DNA of 64,000 bases. It comes from JASSUD01 sp031963405. GTDB taxonomy: Bacteria; Pseudomonadota; Gammaproteobacteria; Burkholderiales; Burkholderiaceae. The stretch is from NCBI GenBank assembly GCA_031963405.1, contig JASSUJ010000001.1:2380063-2444062 (forward strand), written 5' to 3'. Positions 26,742 to 36,096 of the stretch are shown here, one piece after another (within the stretch, counting starts at the first letter, position 1; the number at the start of each line of letters is the position of its first letter). The position numbers and the translations under genes are program-made. The notes beneath the pieces are model-generated. The model was not told where the DNA came from, ran no database searches, and saw only the letters and a list, made by a program, of their open reading frames with translations.

Positions 26742-27887
26742 CTAGTTGGCGCCAAGGCGCGCGATGATACGCAGATCGTCACCGACCCGCGCAACCGAAT
26801 GAAAAGAAAAATCTGTGCGCGCAGCAAGCGTCGTGGGAGACGTCATATTGAACATACCCGTGGCCTCACCAAGCAGCGTAGGGGCAAGATAAACCAGCAG
26901 TTCATCAACACAGCCTTGCTGTAAAAAGGCGCCATTTAACGTATTACCCGCTTCCACATGTAATTCATTAATATCTCGCTCAGCCAGCAGAGATAAGAGC
27001 GCGGGCAGATTAACTTCAGCCTTGCCGCGCTTGCGTTGATCAGGCGAATTAGCGGTTTCAGTCGCAGTGGGTAGGGCAATGATCTCCGCTCCACGTTGGC
27101 GTAATGCCTCAGCTTTGCTGGTGTGTAATTTGTCTGCTACAGCGCAAACGATAAGAAGAGGGGCGCCTTCTAGTAAACGTGCATTAACAGGCACTTCCAG
27201 TTGGCTATCAAGCAGTATGCGTTGTGGTTGACGTGGTGTATCGACGCCACGCACGGTAAGCTGCGGGTCGTCTTTGCGTACTGTACCAATCCCCGTGAGT
27301 ACAGCGCATGCGCGAGCTCGCCACCGGTGGCCATCGGCTCGAGCTGCAGTGCCTGTAATCCATTGGCTAATACCATTGGGTAGGGCAGTTCGACCATCTA
27401 AGCTAGCGGCAATTTTTACGCGTACCCAAGGACGTTGGCGTGTCATGCGCGAGATAAAGCCTAAGTTTAATTCCTGCGCTTCTTGAGTTAAGAGGCCACA
27501 CTGCACATCGATATGCGCGGCACGCAGCATCGCAAAGCCACGCCCAGCGACTTGCGGATTAGGGTCTTGCATCGCTGCGACGACACGCGTGATATGAGCA
27601 TCAATCAGCGTCTGCGCACAAGCTGGCGTGCGACCGATATGGCTGCATGGCTCAAGTGAAACATAAGCAGTTGCACCGCGTGGGTCTTGGCCTTGACTGC
27701 GCGCATCGTTTAAAGCCTGAACCTCAGCATGTGCGCCCCCCGCTGGTTGCGTAAACCCTTCACCAATAACTTTTCCATCTTTAACCAATACACAGCCCAC
27801 ACGCGGATTAGGCGTGGTGGTATACAGTCCTCGCTCAGCAAGCGCGAGGACTCGCTGCATATACACAAAATCAGTCTCAGAAAACAT
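26742..27887 (-). CDS. ribD: Bifunctional riboflavin deaminase/reductase RibD
   Basis: 381 residues. The N-terminal deaminase domain (about 1-145) has the zinc-binding GAHAEVQAL and LEPCSHIGRTPACAQ. The C-terminal reductase domain starts near KIAASLDGRTAL and contains the dihydrofolate-reductase-like LHVEAGNTLNGAFL. It converts the first diamino-pyrimidine of the pathway to the ribitylamino-uracil phosphate in two steps. Its expected downstream partner ribE is 1.7 kb away, behind two foreign-looking genes. Both domains are intact. The ATG at 27887 is the usual start. Confidence 0.95.
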   Translation of the reverse strand: MFSETDFVYMQRVLALAERGLYTTTPNPRVGCVLVKDGKVIGEGFTQPAGGAHAEVQALNDARSQGQDPRGATAYVSLEPCSHIGRTPACAQTLIDAHITRVVAAMQDPNPQVAGRGFAMLRAAHIDVQCGLLTQEAQELNLGFISRMTRQRPWVRVKIAASLDGRTALPNGISQWITGTAARADGHRWRARACAVLTGIGTVRKDDPQLTVRGVDTPRQPQRILLDSQLEVPVNARLLEGAPLLIVCAVADKLHTSKAEALRQRGAEIIALPTATETANSPDQRKRGKAEVNLPALLSLLAERDINELHVEAGNTLNGAFLQQGCVDELLVYLAPTLLGEATGMFNMTSPTTLAARTDFSFHSVARVGDDLRIIARLGAN

Positions 27888-27979
27888 TCGGTATTAAATT
27901 TGGATAGTCATTGATGAAGCAAATTCTAGTGAGCACTCAGCGGCTAGGATTCAAATTTTTTCTGATACTTACCCCCGCG

Positions 27980-29272
27980 CTAATCTGCTGACAGCGCTAG
28001 TTTTGCAAAAGCCTCGCGTGCAGCGATGAGGGTTGCGCTAATCACTTCTTCATCATGCGTACTGGAAACGAAACCAGCTTCGTAGGCGGACGGAGCGAAA
28101 TAGACGCCGGCTGCGAGCATAGCGTGAAAAAATGCGTTAAAGCGTGCCAAATCGCAGCGCTCAACTTCAGCTAAGCAAGTGGGTATCTGTTCGGCGAAAT
28201 AGAGACCAAACATGCCGCCTAGATGATCTGCGGCGAAGGGAAGGCCAGCGTCATGGGCCGCGCTAATTAAGCCATTAGTGAGTTGGGCTGTACGCGTTGT
28301 AAGCGTTTCATAGAAATCTGGCGCTTGGATGCGCTTGAGGGTAGCAAGGCCGCAGGCTACCGCAATCGGGTTGCCTGACAGCGTACCCGCTTGATAGACG
28401 CTGCCCAAAGGAGCCAAGTGCGCCATAATTTCGCGGCGCCCGCCAAACGCAGCGGCTGGCATGCCACCGCCAATGATTTTGCCCAAGCAGGTTAGATCAG
28501 GCGTAATGCCATACAGTGCCTGCGCGCCGCCAAGTGCCACGCGAAAGCCGCACATCACTTCGTCAAAGATGAGTACCGACTCATATTCAGTACATAAATC
28601 ACGTAGCGCTTGTAGAAACTCTGGCGTGGCGCGTATCAAATTCATATTGCCAGCGACGGGTTCCACAATCACAGCCGCAATTTGGTCACCATATAAAGCG
28701 AACGCTTCGGCAATTTGTTCGGTGTTGTTATATTCAAGGACAGTGGTTTGCTGGGTTAACTCAGCTGGCACACCGGCTGAAGTTGGTTGGCCAAACGTGA
28801 GTAAACCTGAGCCGGCTTTGACTAGCAAACTATCAGAATGTCCGTGGTAACAGCCAGCAAACTTGATAATGCGACTGCGCTCAGTGAAGCCACGTGCTAA
28901 GCGTAAAGCGCTCATGGTGGCTTCAGTGCCGCTCGAAACCATTCGCACTTGCTCAATGGCGGGCATCAATTTGCAAATTTCTTCGGCTATTTCTACTTCT
29001 GCTTCAGTCGGGGCGCCAAAGCTAAACCCTTGCTCAAGCGCTGCATGTGCCACAGCCAGCACATGCTCATCTAAATGACCAAGAATCATTGGTCCCCATG
29101 AGCCAATGTAATCGGTGTAGCGCTTGCCATCGACATCCCAAAAATAAGGGCCACGTGCCGTTTTAATAAAACGTGGCGTACCGCCTACGGCACCAAATGC
29201 CCGTACAGGAGAATTCACGCCACCTGGAATCGTTAGTTGAGCACGTGCAAATAGATCTTCATTGCGAGACAT
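27980..29272 (-). CDS. hemL: Glutamate-1-semialdehyde 2,1-aminomutase
   Basis: 430 residues of a class III aminotransferase fold. The PLP-binding lysine is Lys265 in LGKIIGGGMPAAAFGG, with FDEVMCGFR ahead of it and SSGTEATMSALRLAR as the substrate-side signature. It makes 5-aminolevulinate from glutamate 1-semialdehyde, the committed step to haem through the C5 pathway. The length and start match the family. It is 92 bases upstream of ribD on the same strand, so the two may share a transcript. Confidence 0.96.
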   Translation of the reverse strand: MSRNEDLFARAQLTIPGGVNSPVRAFGAVGGTPRFIKTARGPYFWDVDGKRYTDYIGSWGPMILGHLDEHVLAVAHAALEQGFSFGAPTEAEVEIAEEICKLMPAIEQVRMVSSGTEATMSALRLARGFTERSRIIKFAGCYHGHSDSLLVKAGSGLLTFGQPTSAGVPAELTQQTTVLEYNNTEQIAEAFALYGDQIAAVIVEPVAGNMNLIRATPEFLQALRDLCTEYESVLIFDEVMCGFRVALGGAQALYGITPDLTCLGKIIGGGMPAAAFGGRREIMAHLAPLGSVYQAGTLSGNPIAVACGLATLKRIQAPDFYETLTTRTAQLTNGLISAAHDAGLPFAADHLGGMFGLYFAEQIPTCLAEVERCDLARFNAFFHAMLAAGVYFAPSAYEAGFVSSTHDEEVISATLIAAREAFAKLALSAD

Positions 29273-29369
29273 GGAAAAATCCCGAAAAATTAATAAGGTT
29301 TAGACAAACGCCAAATAAATCGCGAGCAAGGAACACTATTGCTCTCAGCGGCATTCAATATTTTTTGAG

Positions 29370-29445
29370 TTCCTAAGTTGGGGCGACGAATTGAGTCCAA
29401 TACGAAATCCCAACACAAATCACTTTTGGAGAGGGTGAATAGGCT
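29370..29445. repeat. Partial copy of the longer GTGTTGGGGTTCC repeat family
   Basis: Read on the minus strand, TCCAAAAGTGATTTGTGTTG followed by GGATTTCGTATTGG matches the elements at 37345-37505 and 48874-49039. It sits just downstream of the ABC ATPase gene. Confidence 0.55.
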
Positions 29446-29446
29446 C

Positions 29447-30565
29447 TTAGGCAATTCTCTCGCCTGTACTTGGATCAAACAACACAACCTGGGCCATTTC
29501 CACGAATAAAGTAAGCTGCTTACCTACTTGCGGCTGCGAGCCAGGATGCACGCGGCTGATGATTTGGATCCCATTCAATTGAAAGAAGACCAAGGTATCG
29601 GGGCCAGTCGCCTCAATCATGTCGGCTTTCACTTCGATCGCCTGAGGATTGGCATCTTTTACATGACGTGCACTATGCGGGTCGGTAATGCGTTCTGGAC
29701 GTAGCCCTAAAATAACTTCTTTACCCAGGTAGGTGCGCAGATGGTGAGAAGTGAAAGGCAGATTAAGTGCAGTTTTTTGTACATTCGTGTCAACCATCAT
29801 GCTGAAACCCAGGCTAGTTTCACCGAGGATACCTGGCACAAAGTTCATCGAAGGCGTGCCGACGAAACCTGCTACAAAAAGGTTAGCCGGGCTGTCATAA
29901 ATTTCCTGAGGTGTGCCGAATTGCTGAATTACCCCATCCTTCATCACCGCAATTCGATCGCCCAGCGTCATCGCCTCAATCTGATCATGTGTGACATAGA
30001 CGGTAGTGGTGCCAAGCCGTTGGTGCATAAGCTTAATTTCAGCCCGCATTTCCATGCGTAGTTTGGCATCAAGATTTGATAAAGGTTCATCAAATAAAAA
30101 GATCGCGGGGTCGCGTGCAAGCGCTCGACCCATGGCAACTCGTTGGCGCTGGCCGCCAGATAGTTGTGAAGGCTTGCGGTCGAGCAAAGAAGTAATTTGC
30201 AGCATCTCTGAGACACGCGCCAGGATTTTGTCTTGTTCAGGCTTGGCTACTTTACGAATCTTCAAACCAAACAAAATATTTTCGCGCACGCTCATGGATG
30301 GATACAGCGCATATGACTGAAAGACCATCGCAATATTGCGATCTTTAGGTGGCAAATCGTTGACAACTTGGTCATTGATCAAAATCTCGCCACGCGTCGT
30401 GCTTTCTAACCCAGCAATGGCATTGAGCAAGGTTGATTTGCCGCAGCCAGAGCCGCCTAACAAAATAAGAAATTGCCCCTCTTCAATCTCGAGGTTAACT
30501 CCTTTGAGCACCTCAACGCCATTTGGAAAGGTTTTATAAACGTTGCGAATAGAGAGACTGGCCAT
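29447..30565 (-). CDS. Sugar ABC transporter ATP-binding protein (MalK/UgpC/GtsD type)
   Basis: 372 residues. Walker A is GGSGCGKST, the signature LSGGQRQRVAMGRAL, Walker B IFLFDEPLSNLDA, and the H-loop TVYVTHDQIEAM. A C-terminal OB/TOBE domain (about 240-372) marks it as the MalK-type ATPase of CUT1 sugar importers. It energises the two permeases encoded upstream. A perfect 24-bp-arm hairpin element lies between it and the nearest permease gene and may lower or separate its expression. The substrate is most likely glucose, judged from the neighbouring zwf-pgl-glk genes. Confidence 0.93.
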   Translation of the reverse strand: MASLSIRNVYKTFPNGVEVLKGVNLEIEEGQFLILLGGSGCGKSTLLNAIAGLESTTRGEILINDQVVNDLPPKDRNIAMVFQSYALYPSMSVRENILFGLKIRKVAKPEQDKILARVSEMLQITSLLDRKPSQLSGGQRQRVAMGRALARDPAIFLFDEPLSNLDAKLRMEMRAEIKLMHQRLGTTTVYVTHDQIEAMTLGDRIAVMKDGVIQQFGTPQEIYDSPANLFVAGFVGTPSMNFVPGILGETSLGFSMMVDTNVQKTALNLPFTSHHLRTYLGKEVILGLRPERITDPHSARHVKDANPQAIEVKADMIEATGPDTLVFFQLNGIQIISRVHPGSQPQVGKQLTLFVEMAQVVLFDPSTGERIA

Positions 30566-30586
30566 AATTGATTAACCTTTATTGAG

Positions 30587-30685
30587 GAAGGTCTGCATAG
30601 CCCGGCTGGCAAGGAATACCGACGAAGACAGTACAAATGTACGGCAAGGAGGTATGACGCCGCCAGCCGGGCTATGCAGACCTTC
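30587..30685. repeat. Full-length hairpin element inside the sugar transporter operon
   Basis: The arms at 30587-30610 and 30662-30685 are exact complements over 24 bases (GAAGGTCTGCATAGCCCGGC...). The core read here is GCAAGGAATACCGACGAAGA, CAGTACAAATGTAC, GGCAAGGAGGTATGACGCC. The inner arm (CCCGGCTGGC) differs completely from that of 15740-15857 (CCCCTGTAGC). Confidence 0.9.
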
Positions 30686-31558
30686 TTAACCTTTAATGGC
30701 CCCGGCAGTGAGGCCGCGGATAAAATAGCGCCCAGCAACCAAATAGACAAGGAGAGTCGGTAGGGCGGCAATAATTGCCCCTGCCATATCCACGTTATAT
30801 TCCTTGACGCCAGTCGAGGTGTTCACAAGATTATTGAGCGCAACGGTAATGGGCATTGAATCAATGCCCGAAAACACTACGCCGAAAAGAAAATCGTTCC
30901 AAATTTGCGTAAATTGCCAAATTAAGCAAACCATAAAAATAGGTAGCGAGATAGGCAGCAAGATGCGCATAAAGATCGTAAAAAATCCTGCGCCGTCGAT
31001 GCGTGCTGCTTTAATCAGTGCGCTTGGTATGGTGATATAAAAATTGCGGAAAAATAGCGTTGTAAAAGCGATGCCATAAATCACATGCGCCATGATTAAG
31101 CTACTAGTGCTGTTGGCTATCCCTAGAAAACCTTGTAAGCGTGCCATCGGCAGCAGAATAACCTGGAACGGAATAAAGCAGCCAACCAAAAGCAGTGTGA
31201 AGATCAGATGCGCGCCGCGAAAACGCCAATGCGTCAGTACATAACCATTAAAAGCGCCGATGATCGACGAAATCAGCACAGCTGGAATCACCATGCGCAC
31301 AGAGTTGAAAAAGAAAGGCTGCAAGCCCCCGCAGCTCACGCCCGTACAAGCGCTGTGCCAGGCTTTTAACCAGGCATCAAAAGACCAGTGAGTAGGTGGC
31401 ATAAGTAAATGGCCACTGCGTAGTTGCTCAAGATCTTTAAATGATGTGATGACCATCACATAGAGCGGAAAGACAAAGTACAACGCGCACAAGATAAGCA
31501 CGGCGTAGAGTAGGGTGCGTTTTCTCAAAAGCAAGGCGAGTAGCTGTTTAAGAAGCAT
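30686..31558 (-). CDS. Sugar ABC transporter permease (MalG/GtsC type)
   Basis: 290 residues with six hydrophobic segments. The EAA cytoplasmic loop is recognisable as ALIKAARIDGAGFFTIFMRILLP. It forms the transmembrane channel with the next permease. Its start overlaps the upstream permease stop by 11 bases, indicating translational coupling. The C-terminus (FIRGLTAGAIKG) is the normal end of MalG-type proteins. The hairpin element begins one base after its stop. Confidence 0.93.
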   Translation of the reverse strand: MLLKQLLALLLRKRTLLYAVLILCALYFVFPLYVMVITSFKDLEQLRSGHLLMPPTHWSFDAWLKAWHSACTGVSCGGLQPFFFNSVRMVIPAVLISSIIGAFNGYVLTHWRFRGAHLIFTLLLVGCFIPFQVILLPMARLQGFLGIANSTSSLIMAHVIYGIAFTTLFFRNFYITIPSALIKAARIDGAGFFTIFMRILLPISLPIFMVCLIWQFTQIWNDFLFGVVFSGIDSMPITVALNNLVNTSTGVKEYNVDMAGAIIAALPTLLVYLVAGRYFIRGLTAGAIKG

Positions 31559-32504
31559 TGCGTTCGCTCCTGGCTTGCAAATACATAAGTGGCACCACCA
31601 CGGCGCACATAGTGGCTAGGAGCATAACGGAAGCTGCGGCACCAATACCTAGCTCGCCGCGCTGGAACGAAAAATTGTAAATAAAGAGCGTAGGCAGCGA
31701 GGAGGCCGTACCTGGACCACCAGCCGTTAGAGCGACCACTAAGTCAAAAGTTTTGAGTGTTAGATGGCAGAGGATAAGCAGTACAGAGAAAAACACAGGG
31801 CGCATATTGGGCAATATTATTTTCCAATAAATAGTCGATAGACTCGCTCCATCAACCTGCGCTGCTTTGAAAATACTACTATCAATACCGCGCAGACCAG
31901 CCAGAAAAAGTGCCATTGTAAAACCCGTTGCTTGCCAAACAGCCGCAATCACCACGCAAAAAATAGCTTTATCGGGGTCAGCAAGCCAGGCAAAAGAAAA
32001 ATGCTGCCAACCCCAATTTTGCACAATTTTTTCCAGCCCAAAGCTTGGATTCAAAATCCATTGCCAAGCAGTGCCAGCCACGATAGAGGAAAGGGCCATC
32101 GGGTATAAGAAAATGGCGCGAAGCGTGCCTTCGCCACGGATTTTTTGATCTAACAAAATGGCGAGTAGCAGACCTAAACTCATACTCACCCCTATAAAGG
32201 GCAGGCCGAACCAAGCTAGATTGGCCGCGGATACCCACCAAACATCATTAGCAAAAAGCGCTCGATAGCGCCCTAAACCGCTGAAGGTATAGTTGGGCAA
32301 AAGATGTGAATGGGTTAATGATAAATAGCCGGTAAACAGAATAAAGCCATAGAAGAAAACGAGGCTACACGTGAGACTAGGCGACAAAATAATTTTAGGT
32401 AGCCAAAGTTCAATGTGTGCTTTAAAGCTGAGCCGGAGCCGGCTCAGTGGATGCGCTATGTGATTAGAGGCGCGATGAGGTATGCGACTACTGCGCTGCT
32501 GCAC
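31548..32504 (-). CDS. Sugar ABC transporter permease (MalF/GtsB type)
   Basis: 318 residues with six predicted membrane segments; the first starts near residue 40, after a basic cytoplasmic N-terminus. The EAA loop is IFKAAQVDGASLSTIYWKIILP. The start is probably GTG at 32504 because GAGGAG lies seven bases ahead; a TTG at 32519 is less well placed. The frame overlaps the end of the binding-protein gene by 17 bases. The three genes, binding protein-permease-permease, are in the standard CUT1 order. Confidence 0.92.
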   Translation of the reverse strand: MQQRSSRIPHRASNHIAHPLSRLRLSFKAHIELWLPKIILSPSLTCSLVFFYGFILFTGYLSLTHSHLLPNYTFSGLGRYRALFANDVWWVSAANLAWFGLPFIGVSMSLGLLLAILLDQKIRGEGTLRAIFLYPMALSSIVAGTAWQWILNPSFGLEKIVQNWGWQHFSFAWLADPDKAIFCVVIAAVWQATGFTMALFLAGLRGIDSSIFKAAQVDGASLSTIYWKIILPNMRPVFFSVLLILCHLTLKTFDLVVALTAGGPGTASSLPTLFIYNFSFQRGELGIGAAASVMLLATMCAVVVPLMYLQARSERNAS

Positions 32505-33729
32505 GAGCCAACTCCTCAACGGCGGTTTTTGCGTCTTGATTAGAGTTCATAAATTTCGTTACTACATCGCTGATGGCACCCGCGATAGCTTCAGACTGTG
32601 CCATCCCGTGGGCAAGTGAAGGAAGGTAGCTGGCGTGCTGAATGGCGGTTTTGGCAGCAGCGTAGGATTGTTTGGCGCAGCTATCAAAGCGTGTCATTGA
32701 AACATCTAAGCGCGCTGGAATGGCGCCTTTGTGCAAAGCAAATTTCTCTTCAAAAGCTGGGCTGCCAATTGTTCTAGCCATAGCAAGTTGGCCAGGGGTA
32801 GCTTGTTTATGTCCCCTTTGCTGGAAGAAGACAAAAGAATCTAGATTAAATAGATAGGCCTTGGCAGTGCCGGGTGTCGGGGAGCATACATAATCTTTGC
32901 CCGCTATTTTGCCTGCGTTAGCAAATTCGCCTTTAGCAAAATCGCCCATAAATTGCATGCCTGCTTTGCCCTCAATCACCATTGCTGTTGCAAGGTTCCA
33001 GTCACGTCCGGCGCGACCGTTATCAAAATACGTGCTGATTTTGCGTAGCGTATTAAAGACTTGCATCATTTGCGCTGAGCGCAGCGTTTTTTGATCGAGC
33101 TCGATCAGTGCTTTGCGATAGAACGTAGTGCCTTGCGAGAGCACAACAGTTTCCCAAATGGTCAAATCTTGCCAAGGTTGGCCGCCATGGGCGATAGGAG
33201 TATAGCCAGCTGCTTTGAATTTGTCGGCCAATGCAAAAAATTCAGACCAATTTTTCGGTGCTTGCGCACCAACTTTCTTTAAGGCCTGAGCGTTAAGCCA
33301 GAGCCAGTTCATGCGATGCACAGAAAAGGGGGCGGCGATGTAGTGGCCTTGATAGCGGAGAGTTTGGTTAATTGGCCCAGGTAGGTGGGGCGCCCAGTTT
33401 TGTGCTGCCGCATCAAGATTGACGAGTACGCCTTCTTTGGCCCATTGCTGAATCATCGGGCCTTTGATGGCTGTTGCGCTGGGAGCATTGTTAGAGATGA
33501 CTTTGGTTTTCAGCACCGTCATGGCAGCGACGCCACCGCCGCCTGCCACAGCATAATCTTTCCATTCATAACCTTGCTTTTCCATCGCGTCTTTCAGCAC
33601 GCGTGCAGCTGAAGATTCGCTCCCGGAAGTCCACCAATGCAATACTTCAAGCTGCTCGGCGCTATGCGCAGCAAAGATGCGGCCTATCAGCATGGCAAAG
33701 CATAAGATAGCCAGAATACGGGCTTTCAT
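32488..33729 (-). CDS. Sugar ABC transporter substrate-binding protein (GtsA type)
   Basis: 413 residues. A signal peptide covers about residues 1-24 (ILAILCFAMLIGRIFA, cleavage after AHSA). The mature protein begins LEVLHWWTSGSE, typical of family 1 extracellular sugar-binding proteins, and shows AGGGGVAAMTVLKTKV and GKAGMQFMGDFAKGEF. It is closest in pattern to the glucose/mannose-binding proteins next to zwf-pgl genes in Pseudomonas and Burkholderia. The ATG at 33729 has GGAG upstream; a start nine codons earlier would spoil the signal peptide. It leads the operon, and its promoter faces zwf across about 220 bases. Confidence 0.93.
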   Translation of the reverse strand: MKARILAILCFAMLIGRIFAAHSAEQLEVLHWWTSGSESSAARVLKDAMEKQGYEWKDYAVAGGGGVAAMTVLKTKVISNNAPSATAIKGPMIQQWAKEGVLVNLDAAAQNWAPHLPGPINQTLRYQGHYIAAPFSVHRMNWLWLNAQALKKVGAQAPKNWSEFFALADKFKAAGYTPIAHGGQPWQDLTIWETVVLSQGTTFYRKALIELDQKTLRSAQMMQVFNTLRKISTYFDNGRAGRDWNLATAMVIEGKAGMQFMGDFAKGEFANAGKIAGKDYVCSPTPGTAKAYLFNLDSFVFFQQRGHKQATPGQLAMARTIGSPAFEEKFALHKGAIPARLDVSMTRFDSCAKQSYAAAKTAIQHASYLPSLAHGMAQSEAIAGAISDVVTKFMNSNQDAKTAVEELARAAAQ

Positions 33730-33949
33730 GGTTAATCTCCAATAGATACAACGCACTCTTCGGCTGTGGCAAAACCAGAAATAATGAGAGGGGAAGCGCG
33801 GCCAGGCAAGTGAATGTAGAAGCTAATTATAAACTTTTCAGAATCTCTCCCGCGCAAGCCAAGCGTTACCGCGCGGGCGCACGTGATAATCTTTCTCTTC
33901 TACTTATTTAAGTACCTTTGTTTGGAGGTCTGAGAGCCTCACTATTCCT

Positions 33950-35410
33950 ATGCAAGACGCCCCTCATTTCACTTTTGTTTTGTTTGGCGCAACAGGCGAT
34001 TTGGCCATGCGCAAGATTCTGCCAGCGCTCTACGCTGCGCATCATGGCGATATGCTGGCGGAAGTCGAGCACGGCAAAATTGTGGCGGTTGCGCGCGGTG
34101 TACTTAACAAAGCTGCCTATTTGCAATGGATTGATAAAGCCGTGCGGCCTTATGCCGACGCATTTGATGCCGACACCTGGGATAGCTTTTTGCAACGCAT
34201 TGAATATGTGCAGCTTGACCTTCTCAAACGTGAAGATTTTGTATATTTGCGCGATGCCCTCAAACACATTGATGGCTCGCTTATTTTTTACCTTGCTACT
34301 GGCCCTTCGCTATTTATGCCGATTTGCCAGGCGCTAGCTGAGCTTGGGTTGAATCAAAATGCGCGTATCGTGCTTGAAAAACCACTTGGCTATGATCTTG
34401 CTTCGTCGCAGGCGATTAATGATGCAGCGGGTGAGATTTTTGCAGAATCTCAGATCTACCGAATTGATCACTACCTGGGTAAAGAGCCAGTGCAAAATCT
34501 GCTGGCCTTGCGTTTTGGTAATGTGCTGTTTGAGCCGCTTTGGCGGCGTGAATGGGTCTCCAGCATCCAGATTACGATTGCTGAAGAAATGGGCGTAGAA
34601 GGGCGCAGTAACTCCTATGATCAAATGGGTGCGCTGCGTGATATGGTGCAAAATCATTTGCTGCAGCTGTTAGCTATTGTGGCCATGGAGCCACCGCATT
34701 CAATGGAATCGCGCAGTGTGCGCAACGAAAAACTGCGCGTACTGAATGCCTTAAAACCCATTTTGCCTAATCAAGTTGAGCAGTCGGTAGTACGCGGTCA
34801 ATACCAGGCAGGCTTGATTAAAGGCAAGGCGGTACCCGCTTATAACGCTGAGCCAGGTATAAAAAAAGACAGCGTGACTGAAACTTTTGTGGCGCTTAAA
34901 GTCGAAATCGAAAATTGGCGTTGGGCCGGCGTACCGTTTTTTTTACGGACAGGCAAACGGCTCGCTAAACGCGGCGCAGAAATTGTGATTAATTTTCGCC
35001 AAGTACCGCATTCCGCACTGGGGACGACTGCCTTGCAGGCATTACCTAACCGTCTTGTCATGCAGCTGCAGCCCAATGAATCAATCCATTTATATTGCTT
35101 GGCTAAGCAACCGGGCGAAGGAATGAATTTAGCCAACGTGCATCTTGATCTTGCGTTCGATGATTTTTTTAAAGAAAAACAAATGGATGCTTACCAGCGT
35201 CTTTTGCTGGATGTGATTCATGGGCGACTCGCGCTTTTTGTACGGCGCGATGAGCAAGAGCAAGCATGGCGCTGGGTCGAGCCTATTTTGGAGGGCTGGG
35301 CTGCGTCTGGGCAAAAACCAGAACCTTATGCAGCAGGGAGCTGGGGACCGGCTGCAGCGCACACTTTGCTGGCGCAACACGGCGCGGCCTGGTTGGAAGA
35401 AGAGCCGTGA
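33950..35410 (+). CDS. zwf: Glucose-6-phosphate 1-dehydrogenase
   Basis: 486 residues. The coenzyme site is GATGDLAMRKILPALY near the N-terminus, and the substrate and catalytic region is YRIDHYLGKEPVQNLLALRFGN. It oxidises glucose 6-phosphate to 6-phosphogluconolactone, the entry to both the pentose phosphate and Entner-Doudoroff routes, and supplies NADPH. It overlaps pgl by four bases (GTGA). It is divergent from the sugar transporter, so uptake and oxidation probably share a control region. No HexR operator could be recognised there. The length is normal. Confidence 0.96.
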   Translation: MQDAPHFTFVLFGATGDLAMRKILPALYAAHHGDMLAEVEHGKIVAVARGVLNKAAYLQWIDKAVRPYADAFDADTWDSFLQRIEYVQLDLLKREDFVYLRDALKHIDGSLIFYLATGPSLFMPICQALAELGLNQNARIVLEKPLGYDLASSQAINDAAGEIFAESQIYRIDHYLGKEPVQNLLALRFGNVLFEPLWRREWVSSIQITIAEEMGVEGRSNSYDQMGALRDMVQNHLLQLLAIVAMEPPHSMESRSVRNEKLRVLNALKPILPNQVEQSVVRGQYQAGLIKGKAVPAYNAEPGIKKDSVTETFVALKVEIENWRWAGVPFFLRTGKRLAKRGAEIVINFRQVPHSALGTTALQALPNRLVMQLQPNESIHLYCLAKQPGEGMNLANVHLDLAFDDFFKEKQMDAYQRLLLDVIHGRLALFVRRDEQEQAWRWVEPILEGWAASGQKPEPYAAGSWGPAAAHTLLAQHGAAWLEEEP

Positions 35411-36096
35411 GAAGAGATGCCATTAAACTGCACACTTTTCAAACGCCGCAGGCGCAAGCGCAGGCTTTGACGCAAGCCGTAGGTGAAGCCTTGCAAGTCG
35501 TGCTTGCCAAACGTACACGCGCGCTGTTGGCCGTGTCAGGCGGCAGCAGTCCGCAGCTTTTTTTGCAAACCTTGTCTAACAGCACCTTGGCTTGGCCGCG
35601 CATTGCTATCACGTTGCTTGACGAGCGTTGGGTGACTGATATTCACACGGCGAGTAATGCGGCTTTAGTACGTCGCACGCTGTTGCAAAACCAAGCGAGT
35701 GCTGCGCACTTTATGCCACTGGTCGATGTCAATTGTGAGCCACAGGCCCATCTGCACAAGCTCAACACGGTTGCCTCTGCGTTGCCTGATGTGGCAGTGC
35801 TTGGTATGGGAGAGGATGGGCATACCGCATCCTTGTTTGCAGACGCACCCGAATGGCAGCAAGCACTGAGCACGCAGCAGCGTTTTGTGTTGCTCCATCC
35901 AAAGAGTGCGCCTTATACGCGGATTAGTTGGTCATTTGATGCACTTACGCAAATGGGTCAGCTCTTTTTATGTATTGCGGGTGAACGTAAATTGGCTGTA
36001 TTGCAAGAAGCGGCTGCTCAGCCGCTTGATAATGCTATGTCTAAACTCATTCATGATTTAAAAGTTACGCTCAATGTTTATTGGTGTGTCAGATAA
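35407..36096 (+). CDS. pgl: 6-phosphogluconolactonase
   Basis: 229 residues of the SugarP-isomerase-like family. VSGGSSPQLFLQTL, LLDERWV and the signature VLGMGEDGHTASLF are present. It hydrolyses the product of Zwf. I chose the GTG at 35407 because it overlaps the zwf stop and has GGAAG just upstream; the open frame continues further upstream only as an artefact of the zwf sequence. The 3' end overlaps glk by 23 bases. The three genes form a compact operon. Confidence 0.93.
   Translation: MRRDAIKLHTFQTPQAQAQALTQAVGEALQVVLAKRTRALLAVSGGSSPQLFLQTLSNSTLAWPRIAITLLDERWVTDIHTASNAALVRRTLLQNQASAAHFMPLVDVNCEPQAHLHKLNTVASALPDVAVLGMGEDGHTASLFADAPEWQQALSTQQRFVLLHPKSAPYTRISWSFDALTQMGQLFLCIAGERKLAVLQEAAAQPLDNAMSKLIHDLKVTLNVYWCVR

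Noticed and set aside
33730..33949. HexR operator between the sugar transporter and zwf
   Set aside because: I looked for an inverted TGTAATTAAATTACA-like or TTGT-N8-ACAA site and found only TGTAGAAGCTAATTATA, which is not symmetrical.
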